Shown: piece by piece, positions 1 to 6,251 of the stretch | How positions within the stretch are numbered: position 1 is the stretch's first letter | How the letters are laid out: every line of letters starts with the position of its first letter | Source of the DNA: Pseudomonadota bacterium | GTDB lineage: Bacteria > Pseudomonadota > Alphaproteobacteria > Caulobacterales > Aquidulcibacteraceae | Direction: 5' to 3' | DNA length: 8,033 nucleotides | Assembly: GCA_023410295.1 (NCBI GenBank) | Contig: JAEYPY010000014.1 | Coordinates: 1 to 8,033 of the forward strand | Position numbers and translations under genes: made by a program | Notes under the pieces: model-generated | The model's database searches: none | Told to the model about the DNA's origin: nothing | The model's input: the letters and a program-made list of their open reading frames with translations, nothing else

Positions 1-30
1 ATCGGCACGCGTGACGGTCTTGCTGGCCAC
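1..30 (-). CDS. ihfA: Integration host factor alpha subunit, first 10 codons (partial)
   Basis: Only the start of the gene is inside the window. On the minus strand, GTG at 30-28 opens a frame reading MASKTVTRAD, which matches the N-terminus of IHF-alpha proteins (Met, a few residues, then T-x-T/V-T-R-A-D-L). IHF is a heterodimeric nucleoid protein that bends DNA at specific sites and helps transcription, recombination and replication control. A strong Shine-Dalgarno stretch, GAGGGGG, ends 7 bases upstream of the GTG and supports this start. I see no ATG alternative in the visible part. The gene follows fabH by 82 bases, and the order plsX-fabH-ihfA is common in alphaproteobacteria, which strengthens a call that rests on ten residues. 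A candidate promoter lies in the gap, so ihfA may be expressed separately from fabH. Confidence 0.8.
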   Translation of the reverse strand, partial: MASKTVTRAD

Positions 31-69
31 CGAAAAGCCCCCTCGCCTGCGCCCCTTGGGCGGCGGGAA

Positions 70-98
70 AAGCTAGTCGTCTCTATGGCTTAGGTCAA
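70..98 (-). promoter_or_regulatory. Candidate sigma-70-type promoter of ihfA
   Basis: On the minus strand TTGACC (98-93) is followed after 17 bases by TAGCTT (75-70). The -35 box is nearly perfect. The -10 region (ACTAGCTT) partly fits the Caulobacter GCTANAWC form. The site lies between the fabH stop and the ihfA GTG and would give a leader of about 30 bases. A short GC hairpin (CGCCC, three-base loop, GGGCG; 50-62) would sit near the RNA 5' end. This is a prediction from motif and position only. Confidence 0.5.
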
Positions 99-112
99 AT
101 CTTGCGGCCGGT

Positions 113-1078
113 TCACATCCGCGCCAGGGCAGCGCCCCAGGTGAGCCCGCCCCCCAGCGCCTCCATCAGCACGAGATCGCCGGGCTTGATCCGGCCGTCG
201 CGGACGGCGACATCGAGCGCCAGGGGCACCGAGGCGGCCGAGGTGTTGCCATGGATGGCGACGGTGGAAACCACCTTTCCAGCGTCGATCCCCAGCCGGC
301 GGGCCACCCCATCGAGGATGCGCTGATTGGCCTGGTGCGGCACGAACCAATCGACCTGATCGATCGAAACGCCGGCCCGCACGCAGGCTTCAAGCATGGC
401 CCCGGAGATGTGCTCGACGGCGTGGCGGAAAACGGCGTTGCCGACCATGCGCACCTTACCGATCGTGCCTGTCTCGGAGACGCCGCCATCGACGTAGAGC
501 AGATCATGCATGCGCCCGTCGGTGCGGATGAAGGTCGACATCACACCGCGCTCGCTGGCGTTGTCCTGCGCTTCCAGCACAACGGCGCCGGCGCCGTCGC
601 CGAAGAGAATGCAGGTGCCACGGTCGTTCCAATCGACGATGCGCGAGCACGTCTCCGCGCCGATCACCAGCGCGCGCTTGGCCTGTCCGCGCGCGAGAAA
701 ATTGTCGGCCGTCGCCAGCGCGAAAATGAACCCGGAGCACACTGCCTGCAAATCGAACGCCGCGCCGGGACCCACGCCGAGCTCGGCTTGGACGCGTGCA
801 GCGGTCGCCGGGAAAGTGAGATCCGGCGTGGTAGTGGCGACGATGACGAGATCGATGTCTTTCGCCTCGCGATCCGCGTGCTTCAGCGCCGCGATCGAGG
901 CGATGCAGGCCAGATCAGAAGTCCGCTCGCCCTCGGCCGCAATGCGCCGTTCACGGATGCCGGTGCGCTCGATGATCCATTCATCACTCGTATCCACACG
1001 CTGCGAGATTTCCGCGTTGGTGAGAACGCGTTCCGGCAGGTACGATCCCACGCCGAGCAGAACAGAGCGGAGGGCCAT
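113..1078 (-). CDS. fabH: Beta-ketoacyl-ACP synthase III (FabH)
   Basis: FabH condenses acetyl-CoA (or another short acyl-CoA) with malonyl-ACP, the first elongation step of type II fatty-acid synthesis, in the cytoplasm. The 321-residue product has the usual family length and thiolase fold. The catalytic triad is visible: Cys114 in AVCSGF, His248 in PHQAN (247-251) and Asn278 in HGNTSAAS (276-283). The N-terminal DTSDEWI and RTGIRERR motifs (29-45) are present. The segment QANQRI (249-254) corresponds to the ACP-facing adaptor region and keeps its Arg253. The C-terminal glycine loop reads ALGGGLTWGAAL, slightly different from the commoner FGAGLTWG. The start ATG overlaps the plsX stop as TGATG, and GAGG at 1089-1086 gives a ribosome site, so translation is probably coupled to plsX. 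No terminator is evident before ihfA. Confidence 0.97.
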   Translation of the reverse strand: MALRSVLLGVGSYLPERVLTNAEISQRVDTSDEWIIERTGIRERRIAAEGERTSDLACIASIAALKHADREAKDIDLVIVATTTPDLTFPATAARVQAELGVGPGAAFDLQAVCSGFIFALATADNFLARGQAKRALVIGAETCSRIVDWNDRGTCILFGDGAGAVVLEAQDNASERGVMSTFIRTDGRMHDLLYVDGGVSETGTIGKVRMVGNAVFRHAVEHISGAMLEACVRAGVSIDQVDWFVPHQANQRILDGVARRLGIDAGKVVSTVAIHGNTSAASVPLALDVAVRDGRIKPGDLVLMEALGGGLTWGAALARM

Positions 1079-2130
1079 CAGCCGGCCTCGCCCACCTTCG
1101 CGGTTTCCGTCGCGCGGGCGAGCCGTTCCAGGTTGCGGGCGATCTCTTCACGATAATGGCTGCGCGCCATCTTTTCGGCGACGCCGATCGCCGCCGCAAA
1201 GCCGCGCCCGTTGGCGCTGCCGTGGCTCTTTACGACAAGGCCGTTGAGGCCAAGGAAGAGCGCACCGTTGAAAGTTCCTGGATCCATACGCGTCCGCAGC
1301 TTGCGTAACGCGGGATAGGCGATGAGGGCGCCAAGCTTCGCGAACGGGCCGCTCATCAGCGCTTCGCGCAGGTATTGGCCGACGAGGCGCGCGGTGCCCT
1401 CGCCCGTCTTCAGCGCAATATTGCCGGTAAAGCCGTCCGTCACCACGACATCGACCGTGCCCTTGGCGATGTCGTCGCCCTCAGCGAAGCCGACGAAATT
1501 CATATCGACGCCAGCCAAGCGGATGAGCTGGGCCGCGGCGCGGATTTCCTCGTGGCCTTTCTGCTCTTCAGCGCCGACGTTGAGCAGCGCCACGCTCGGC
1601 CGCTCATTGCCGGAAACGGCGCGCTGGAAGGCTTCGCCCATAATGGCGAACTCGACCAGCTGTTCGCCATCGGCCTGCACATTGGCGCCGACATCCAGCA
1701 TCACCGTGTAGCCGCCCTTCGCCGTCGGCCAGCGTGTCGCCAGCGCCGGGCGATGGACGCCCTCGATCATGCGCAGCCGGAACATGGCGATGGCCATGTA
1801 AGCCCCGGTATTGCCGGCCGAGACCACGGCGTGCGCGCGGCCTTCCTCGACGGCCTGGACCGCGCTCCAAAGGCTCGAGCCCTTGCCCTGGCGAAGCGCC
1901 TGGCTGGCCTTCACCTCCATGCCTATGGCTTTTTCGGCCGGGACGATCTCGCTCGTCGCCTTGGCCGCGGGATGGCGATCCAGCAGCGCATTGAGCCGCA
2001 TGGGATCGCCATGGATCAGAAAGCGGACGCCGCTGCCCTGCTTAGCGACGATGTCCACCCCCTCGACCACAATATCGGGCGCATGATCGCCGCCCATCCC
2101 ATCAATCGAGAGTACAAGGCCGTCGCTCAT
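1078..2130 (-). CDS. plsX: Phosphate acyltransferase PlsX
   Basis: PlsX converts acyl-ACP and phosphate to acyl-phosphate, the acyl donor used by PlsY to acylate glycerol-3-phosphate in phospholipid synthesis. It is a soluble protein that associates with the membrane. The start chosen gives 350 residues, normal for the family, and places the hallmark IDGMGGDHAP at residues 9-18. Further family segments are SAGNTGA (104-110), LDVGANV (145-151), NVGAEEQKGHE (184-194), VVTDGFTGNIALKT (229-242) and HGSANGRG (303-310). The same frame stays open for 169 codons upstream, but none of that looks like PlsX and it crosses the gene for the chaperone, so it is discarded. AGGA lies 13 bases before the ATG, which is rather far. 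The gene is followed directly by fabH with a one-base overlap, the usual lipid-synthesis pair. Confidence 0.97.
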   Translation of the reverse strand: MSDGLVLSIDGMGGDHAPDIVVEGVDIVAKQGSGVRFLIHGDPMRLNALLDRHPAAKATSEIVPAEKAIGMEVKASQALRQGKGSSLWSAVQAVEEGRAHAVVSAGNTGAYMAIAMFRLRMIEGVHRPALATRWPTAKGGYTVMLDVGANVQADGEQLVEFAIMGEAFQRAVSGNERPSVALLNVGAEEQKGHEEIRAAAQLIRLAGVDMNFVGFAEGDDIAKGTVDVVVTDGFTGNIALKTGEGTARLVGQYLREALMSGPFAKLGALIAYPALRKLRTRMDPGTFNGALFLGLNGLVVKSHGSANGRGFAAAIGVAEKMARSHYREEIARNLERLARATETAKVGEAG

Positions 2131-2224
2131 GCGGCGCTGCTCATCCTGAAACTTGGAGACCCGGGGGGAACCCGGTAAGGGCGCGGACCATAAGGCTCGC
2201 GCCGCCGATTGCCAAACCGGCGTT
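2131..2224 (-). other. Short noncoding gap upstream of plsX, where a DUF177 gene might be expected
   Basis: These 94 bases separate the chaperone stop from the plsX start. I see no coding potential of useful length, no clear promoter, and only a weak inverted repeat (GGCGCG 2180-2185 with CGCGCC 2198-2203) with no T-tract. The gap is too small to hold a YceD/DUF177 gene, which needs roughly 500 bases. plsX is therefore probably transcribed from upstream of the chaperone gene. Confidence 0.5.
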
Positions 2225-2731
2225 TCACCCGGCGAACAGGGGCCAGGCTGCCGGTTGGCCGAGGGCCTCCGCGCTGAGCCCCTGCTGGCCCTCGGTCGTC
2301 GCGCGCAAATGAGCAGCCAGCCTTGCGGCGAAGGGTTCGGCCACGCCCATGTTGCGCCGCAGCGCCTCCTCCAATTCGCCCGGCGCTCCCGCCAGGGCGC
2401 GGCCATAGGCGTCGAGGCGGCCGTAGAAATCCCCAGCCAGTTTGTGCATCCGCTTCGGCACCGTGAGATCGCCGATTCCGGCTTCGCGAAGGCCCGCGTC
2501 GAACAGGCTGAAGAGCGCGTCAGTGAAGATCTGCGCCACTTCGGGCGCGTCCCTGAGGCGCAGCAGGGCGAGACTCGCATTGGCGGCCATGGCTTCAAAC
2601 CGCCCCTCGATGCTGTCCGCGAGCTTGCCCTCGCCATACCAGCCCGGCTGGCGGCTCGCGGCGGTGACGGCCGTCAGAATCCGCTCTGCAGCGGCCTTCG
2701 CCTGCGAGGCGCGAAACGGCCAAATCCCCAT
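2225..2731 (-). CDS. Ubiquinol-cytochrome c chaperone family protein (CBP3-like)
   Basis: The 168-residue product fits the ubiquinol-cytochrome c chaperone family (Pfam Ubiq_cyt_C_chap), the bacterial relatives of mitochondrial Cbp3, which helps cytochrome b synthesis and assembly of the bc1 complex. The bacterial role is inferred from that relationship. The best signature is the segment from about residue 80 to 109, which contains LREAGIGDLTVPKRMHKLAG followed by DFYGR and a tyrosine. This is the conserved GIGDL-V-KRM-K-FYGR core. W31 and Y32 match the W-Y pair early in the family. I see no signal peptide or membrane segment, as expected for a soluble alpha-helical protein. AGGT lies just upstream of the ATG at 2731. 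It is divergent from bamE and heads the plsX-fabH group. It probably shares that group's transcript. Confidence 0.85.
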   Translation of the reverse strand: MGIWPFRASQAKAAAERILTAVTAASRQPGWYGEGKLADSIEGRFEAMAANASLALLRLRDAPEVAQIFTDALFSLFDAGLREAGIGDLTVPKRMHKLAGDFYGRLDAYGRALAGAPGELEEALRRNMGVAEPFAARLAAHLRATTEGQQGLSAEALGQPAAWPLFAG

Positions 2732-2820
2732 GCCTACCTGTGCTCCCCTCTTGCCCCTCTGGCCGGTCCGCCTTACCCGTTGCGCCGGTTCTACGGGCGG
2801 ACACGCTCGCGAGGTGAAAC
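2732..2820. promoter_or_regulatory. Divergent intergenic region between the chaperone gene and bamE
   Basis: These 89 bases separate two divergent gene starts, so they should contain at least the bamE promoter and probably the promoter for the minus-strand chaperone-plsX-fabH group. On the minus strand CGTAGAAC (2795-2788) matches six of eight positions of the Caulobacter -10 form GCTANAWC, but no good -35 box sits at the right distance. On the plus strand I cannot pick a convincing pair. The bamE ribosome site is GAGGTG at 2811-2816. Confidence 0.35.
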
Positions 2821-3294
2821 ATGAATCGCGGATTCTTGCGTTTGTCTGCTGCGGCTCTGGCGCTTGGCGTCGCCGCGGCGTGTACGCCGGTGCAGACCTA
2901 CAGCGGCTTTCGCCCGGAGCGCAATGACATCGAGATCGCAGATCCGGCTCCCGGAGTGGATACCCGCGCGACCGTGCAGCAACGCTTCGGCTCGCCCTCC
3001 ACCACCGCCGTCTTCGATCAGACAGCGTGGTATTATGTGAGTTCAGTGCAGGAGCGCGTAGCGTTCTACGAGCCGCGCGTGACCGATCGGCGCGTGATGG
3101 TGGTGCGCTTTGATGGCGACACCGTCTCGGCCGTCGAAAAGTACGGCATCGAACGCGGGCGCGTCGTGAACTACAGCGAAGATTATACGCCGACGCGTGG
3201 CCGCGAACTTGGCATCCTCGAACAGCTGCTCGGCAATGTCGGCGCCAATCCGCTGCCGCAGCAGGAAGGCGAAGGCCCGCGCGACCGCCGGTAA
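2821..3294 (+). CDS. bamE: Outer membrane assembly lipoprotein, BamE (SmpA/OmlA) family
   Basis: BamE is a small lipoprotein of the BAM complex, which inserts beta-barrel proteins into the outer membrane. The 157-residue product begins with a lipoprotein signal: MNRGFLR, a hydrophobic run, and the lipobox VAAAC with Cys21 as the predicted lipidated residue. Position +2 is Thr, not Asp, which agrees with sorting to the outer membrane. The SmpA/OmlA domain covers about residues 38-108, with the RFGSPST turn (55-61) and a beta-rich stretch containing WYYVSS and VVRFDGD. The segment TPTRGRELGILEQLLGNVG (123-141) is a conserved C-terminal motif in alphaproteobacterial members. A good ribosome site, GAGGTG, lies 4 bases before the ATG. 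It is the only plus-strand gene here, is probably monocistronic, and ends at a strong terminator. Some annotations would call it only SmpA/OmlA-domain protein. Confidence 0.92.
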   Translation: MNRGFLRLSAAALALGVAAACTPVQTYSGFRPERNDIEIADPAPGVDTRATVQQRFGSPSTTAVFDQTAWYYVSSVQERVAFYEPRVTDRRVMVVRFDGDTVSAVEKYGIERGRVVNYSEDYTPTRGRELGILEQLLGNVGANPLPQQEGEGPRDRR

Positions 3295-3315
3295 CGGTTC
3301 GCGCAAGCAGAAAAG

Positions 3316-3347
3316 AAAACGCCCCGGCGGATCGCCGGGGCGTTTTT
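3316..3347. terminator. Bidirectional rho-independent terminator between bamE and hppA
   Basis: AAAACGCCCCGGCG (3316-3329) pairs perfectly over 14 base pairs with CGCCGGGGCGTTTT (3333-3346) around a three-base loop. TTTTT follows on the plus strand. On the minus strand the mirror of AAAAGAAAA gives TTTTCTTTT. The hairpin lies 21 bases past the bamE stop and about 65 bases past the hppA stop, so it can end both converging transcripts. Confidence 0.92.
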
Positions 3348-3364
3348 GTTTGCGCTGTTTTGGC

Positions 3365-3417
3365 GGCTGAACTCGGGCCCGCCCCTGAAAGGCATGCCCG
3401 AGCTGCGGCAATCAGCC
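3365..3417 (-). repeat. Nested inverted repeats at the hppA stop codon
   Basis: CTCGGGC (3372-3378) pairs with GCCCGAG (3396-3402) around a 17-base loop. An outer arm, GGCTGA (3365-3370), pairs with TCAGCC (3412-3417), which includes the hppA stop codon. No T-tract follows either arm closely. It may stabilise the 3' end of the hppA mRNA upstream of the true terminator, or be chance pairing in GC-rich DNA. Confidence 0.4.
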
Positions 3418-5565
3418 GTTCCAGTGCGCCAGCATCGCCAGCAGCAGGAGCGCGACGATGTTGGTGATCTTGATCATCGGGTTCACCGCCGGACCGGCCG
3501 TATCCTTGTAGGGATCGCCGACGGTGTCGCCGGTGACGGCGGCCTTGTGAGCGTCAGAGCCCTTGCCGCCATGATGACCTTCTTCGATCAGCTTCTTGGC
3601 GTTGTCCCAAGCGCCGCCGCCCGAGGTCATCGAGATAGCGACGAAGAGACCGGTGACGATGACGCCGACGAGCAATGCGCCTAGCGCCGCGAGGCCGTTC
3701 GACACGCCGCCGATCGCGTAGATCACGACGAACAGAACGATCGGCGCCAGCACTGGCAACATCGAGGGCACAATCATTTCTTTGATCGCGGCGCGGGTGA
3801 GGATGTCGACGGCGCGGCCGTAATCCGGCTTCGCGGTGCGATCCATGATGCCGGGGATCTCGCGGAATTGACGGCGGACTTCTTCCACCACCTGCTGCGC
3901 CGCGCGGCCAACCGCCGTCATCGACCAGCCGGCAAAAAGATACGGCAAGAGGCCGCCGACGAAGAGACCGACGATCACGTAGGGATTGTTGAGCGCGAAG
4001 TCCGGCGCGACGTTGGCGAAGAACGGATAGTCCGCCGCGTTCGCCGCGTAATAGCGCAGGTCTTCAAAATAGGCCGCAAACAGCACCAGCGCGCCGAGGC
4101 CCGCCGAACCGATCGCATAGCCCTTGGTGACGGCCTTGGTGGTGTTGCCGACCGCGTCGAGCGCATCGGTGGTCACGCGCACTTCCTTCGGCAGGTCCGA
4201 CATTTCGGCGATGCCGCCGGCGTTGTCAGTGACCGGGCCGAACGCGTCGAGCGCGACGATGATGCCCGCAACCGAAAGCATCGTCGTCACCGCGATGGCG
4301 ATGCCGAAGAGGCCAGCCAGGGTGTAGCAGGCGATGATGCCCGCCACGATCGTCAGCGCCGGCAACGCCGTCGATTCCATCGAAACGGCGAGACCTTGGA
4401 TCACGTTGGTGCCGTGGCCCGACTTGGAGGCCTCGGCAACGCTCTTCACCGGGCGGAAGCCCGTGCCGGTGTAGTATTCCGTGATCCACACGATCGCGCC
4501 GGTCACCAGCAAGCCGACGAGGCCGCAGATGAAGAGGTCCTGGCCGGTGATGCCGGCGAGCGAGGACGTCGGGCCAAGGCTGTCAGCGATCGAGCCCCAG
4601 CCGACGGTGACTTGGATCGCAGCGGCGAGGCCGATGGCGGAAAGAACACCAGCGGCGACGAGGCCCTTATAAAGCGCGCCCATGATGTTTTGGGACGGGC
4701 CAAGACGGACGAAATACGTGCCGATGATCGAGGCGATGATGGCGAGACCGCCGATCGCCAGCGGCAGCAGCATGATGCCTGACACTTCCGCCGCTTCGCG
4801 GAAGAGGATCGAGCCGAGCACCATCGTCGCGACCGCCGTCACAGCGTAAGTTTCAAACAAGTCCGCGGCCATACCGGCGCAGTCGCCGACATTGTCGCCG
4901 ACGTTGTCGGCGATGGTGGCCGGGTTGCGCGGATCGTCTTCGGGAATGCCGGCTTCAACCTTGCCGACCATGTCGCCACCGACGTCGGCGCCCTTGGTGA
5001 AGATGCCGCCGCCAAGACGGGCGAAGATCGAGATCAGCGATGCGCCGAAGCCGAGCGCCACGAGCGAATCCACAACCGTGCGGCTGGTGGATTCAAGTCC
5101 CATGAACTCGGTGAGGATCAGGTAGTAGGCCGCAACGCCGAAGAGCGCGCCGCCGGCGACGAGCATGCCCGTCACGGCGCCGGCCTTGAACGCCATCTTG
5201 AGGCCGCCTTCGAGGCTCTTGGAGGCCGCTTCGGCCGTCCGCACGTTCGCCTGCACCGAGACGTTCATGCCGATGAAACCGGCCGCGCCCGAAAGCACCG
5301 CGCCAATGATGAAGCCGACCGGGATCTGCCACGTCGGCCAGAAGGCGATGCCGAGCAGAATCACGACGCCAACGCCGACCATGGCGATGGTCGAGTACTG
5401 GCGGTTCAAGTAAGCGCGAGCGCCTTCCTGGATCGCCGCGGCGATTTCCTTCATCCGGTCCGAACCGGCCGGGGCCTTTGAAATGGCTTGTGTTTCGAGC
5501 CAGCCGTAGAGCGCGGCGATGATGCCGCTGGCGACGACCAGCCAAAGGATAAGTTCTTGGCTCAT
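3412..5565 (-). CDS. hppA: Membrane-bound proton-translocating pyrophosphatase, potassium-independent type
   Basis: This polytopic inner-membrane enzyme couples hydrolysis of cytoplasmic pyrophosphate to ion pumping. The 717-residue length and the succession of hydrophobic segments fit the family. Pyrophosphate and magnesium sites are visible: KGADVGGDMVGKVE (191-204), DPRNPATIADNVGDNVGD (211-228), DAFGPVTDNAGGIAEM (440-455), DNAKKLIEEG (654-663) and the C-terminal TGDTVGDPYKDTAGPAVNP (678-696). The first of these has Gly196-Asp-Met where many relatives have Ala-Asp-Leu. In the subclass-deciding segment GNTTKAVTKG (473-482), Lys477 and Thr480 match the potassium-independent proton pumps. Potassium-dependent enzymes have Ala and Gly there. 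Proton rather than sodium specificity is inferred from the subclass. AGGA (5578-5575) lies 9 bases before the ATG. The gene has its own candidate promoter and is probably transcribed alone. Confidence 0.97.
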   Translation of the reverse strand: MSQELILWLVVASGIIAALYGWLETQAISKAPAGSDRMKEIAAAIQEGARAYLNRQYSTIAMVGVGVVILLGIAFWPTWQIPVGFIIGAVLSGAAGFIGMNVSVQANVRTAEAASKSLEGGLKMAFKAGAVTGMLVAGGALFGVAAYYLILTEFMGLESTSRTVVDSLVALGFGASLISIFARLGGGIFTKGADVGGDMVGKVEAGIPEDDPRNPATIADNVGDNVGDCAGMAADLFETYAVTAVATMVLGSILFREAAEVSGIMLLPLAIGGLAIIASIIGTYFVRLGPSQNIMGALYKGLVAAGVLSAIGLAAAIQVTVGWGSIADSLGPTSSLAGITGQDLFICGLVGLLVTGAIVWITEYYTGTGFRPVKSVAEASKSGHGTNVIQGLAVSMESTALPALTIVAGIIACYTLAGLFGIAIAVTTMLSVAGIIVALDAFGPVTDNAGGIAEMSDLPKEVRVTTDALDAVGNTTKAVTKGYAIGSAGLGALVLFAAYFEDLRYYAANAADYPFFANVAPDFALNNPYVIVGLFVGGLLPYLFAGWSMTAVGRAAQQVVEEVRRQFREIPGIMDRTAKPDYGRAVDILTRAAIKEMIVPSMLPVLAPIVLFVVIYAIGGVSNGLAALGALLVGVIVTGLFVAISMTSGGGAWDNAKKLIEEGHHGGKGSDAHKAAVTGDTVGDPYKDTAGPAVNPMIKITNIVALLLLAMLAHWNG

Positions 5566-5671
5566 GGTACCTGATCCTGGGCGTGGGGAGGACCCCCGGC
5601 GCCGGTTGGGGAAATGGGTTGGCCGCCCCGCGACAGTCCGTCAGCGGCGACGCTTCCCCCAGAGGTCGGGC
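5566..5671 (-). promoter_or_regulatory. GC-rich untranslated leader of hppA
   Basis: If the promoter at 5672-5698 is used, hppA mRNA has a leader of about 100 bases. It contains a perfect 10-base palindrome CCGGCGCCGG (5596-5605) and a short hairpin GGGG (5585-5588) / CCCC (5593-5596) just upstream of the ribosome site. I recognise no known riboswitch class. A structured leader could influence translation, but this is inference. Confidence 0.3.
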
Positions 5672-5698
5672 GCTCTAGTGCCAAAAGCCGTGAGTCAA
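5672..5698 (-). promoter_or_regulatory. Candidate Caulobacter-type housekeeping promoter of hppA
   Basis: On the minus strand TTGACTC (5698-5692) is followed after 12 bases by ACTAGAGC (5679-5672). This fits the Caulobacter form TTGACGS, 10-14 bases, GCTANAWC at six of seven and six of eight positions. It lies in the 175-base gap between the upstream gene's stop and hppA. The gap has no clear terminator, so read-through from the upstream operon is also possible. Confidence 0.5.
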
Positions 5699-5740
5699 AG
5701 CAATGGAGAGTGTGGCGACAAGGCGCCCCAAGGCGGCGGC

Positions 5741-6220
5741 TTAAACCCCGCCGCCCTGGCTGGAATAGGTCGCAACGATGGAAACGCCGGCCACCGCCCG
5801 CTCGCCCAGGGCCTGGATGGCGGCGGCGCGATAGACCTCAATCGCCCGCGCCTCGTTGAGGGCGTTGTTGTCGTGGGGATCGGCCAGATCGGCCGAGTGG
5901 CTCGCCCGCACCAGCGCGTCCCGGAGATAATGCGCGCGCTCGCGCGTGCGCCAGAGATCGACGCTGGGGGAGATTTCAATGCGGAGCGAAACGAAGAGGT
6001 AGTTCACCAGCTGTCCGTCCCGCACGACCGGCACGGCCAGGTAAGGCGCATCCATGGAGCGCGCCGAAGCGGACGGCCCCTCCTCGGCCTTGGCTTTTTC
6101 CTTTTCGCCGCCGCCGGACGCGTTCGCCAGGCCCGCCAGCAGCGTCGAGGCGATCATCGCGGCGGCAACCGCACGCGCAACGGCATGAGAGCGCTTCATG
6201 GCGCCGAGAGTCGGCCGCAT
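5741..6220 (-). CDS. Exported protein of unknown function
   Basis: I do not recognise a named family with confidence. The product is 159 residues from the first ATG. The second ATG (Met8, at 6199-6197) gives a more classical signal peptide: MKRSH, a hydrophobic Ala/Leu-rich core, and a likely signal peptidase I site after ANA (32-34). Neither start has a good ribosome site (AGGTAA is 14 bases before the first). A charged linker (about 35-55) leads to a domain with PYLAVPVVRDGQLVNYLFVS (59-78), then RIEIS, then a helix-like Arg/Ala-rich half. The pattern of a hydrophobic strand pair followed by a helix loosely recalls the periplasmic domain of FliL, but key similarity is weak, so this is only a suggestion. 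It follows thiL by 31 bases and is probably the last gene of the ribH-nusB-thiL operon. The protein likely acts in the periplasm. Confidence 0.75.
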   Translation of the reverse strand: MRPTLGAMKRSHAVARAVAAAMIASTLLAGLANASGGGEKEKAKAEEGPSASARSMDAPYLAVPVVRDGQLVNYLFVSLRIEISPSVDLWRTRERAHYLRDALVRASHSADLADPHDNNALNEARAIEVYRAAAIQALGERAVAGVSIVATYSSQGGGV

Positions 6221-6251
6221 CGGTTAGCGCGGCGTTACCTGAAGCGACGCG

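Noticed and set aside
251..1247. Long open frames on the plus strand opposite fabH and plsX
   Set aside because: They lack ribosome sites and recognisable motifs and lie entirely over well-supported minus-strand genes.
2127..2144. A five-codon reading frame (MSSAA, stop) whose stop overlaps the plsX start as ATGA
   Set aside because: It has no spaced ribosome site (AGG touches its ATG). It could be a coupling leader peptide, but chance is as likely without conservation data.
1375..2178. A 267-codon plus-strand frame opposite plsX
   Set aside because: The composition is typical of antisense GC-rich frames, and PlsX on the other strand is certain.
2131..2637. An open frame continuing 169 codons upstream of plsX in the same frame, suggesting a fusion protein
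   Set aside because: The extra part lies over the chaperone gene in another frame, looks like low-complexity Arg/Pro/Ala translation of GC-rich DNA, and PlsX proteins normally begin a few residues before the DGMGGD motif.
3868..4782. A 304-codon open frame on the plus strand, antisense to hppA
   Set aside because: Its translation is rich in Arg, Asp, His and Gly without domain features. It is a shadow of a strongly conserved gene with GC-rich third positions.
5700..5740. A possible terminator after the exported-protein gene (repeated AAGGCG / GGCGCC elements)
   Set aside because: Only about four base pairs of stem can form and no T-tract follows on the minus strand.
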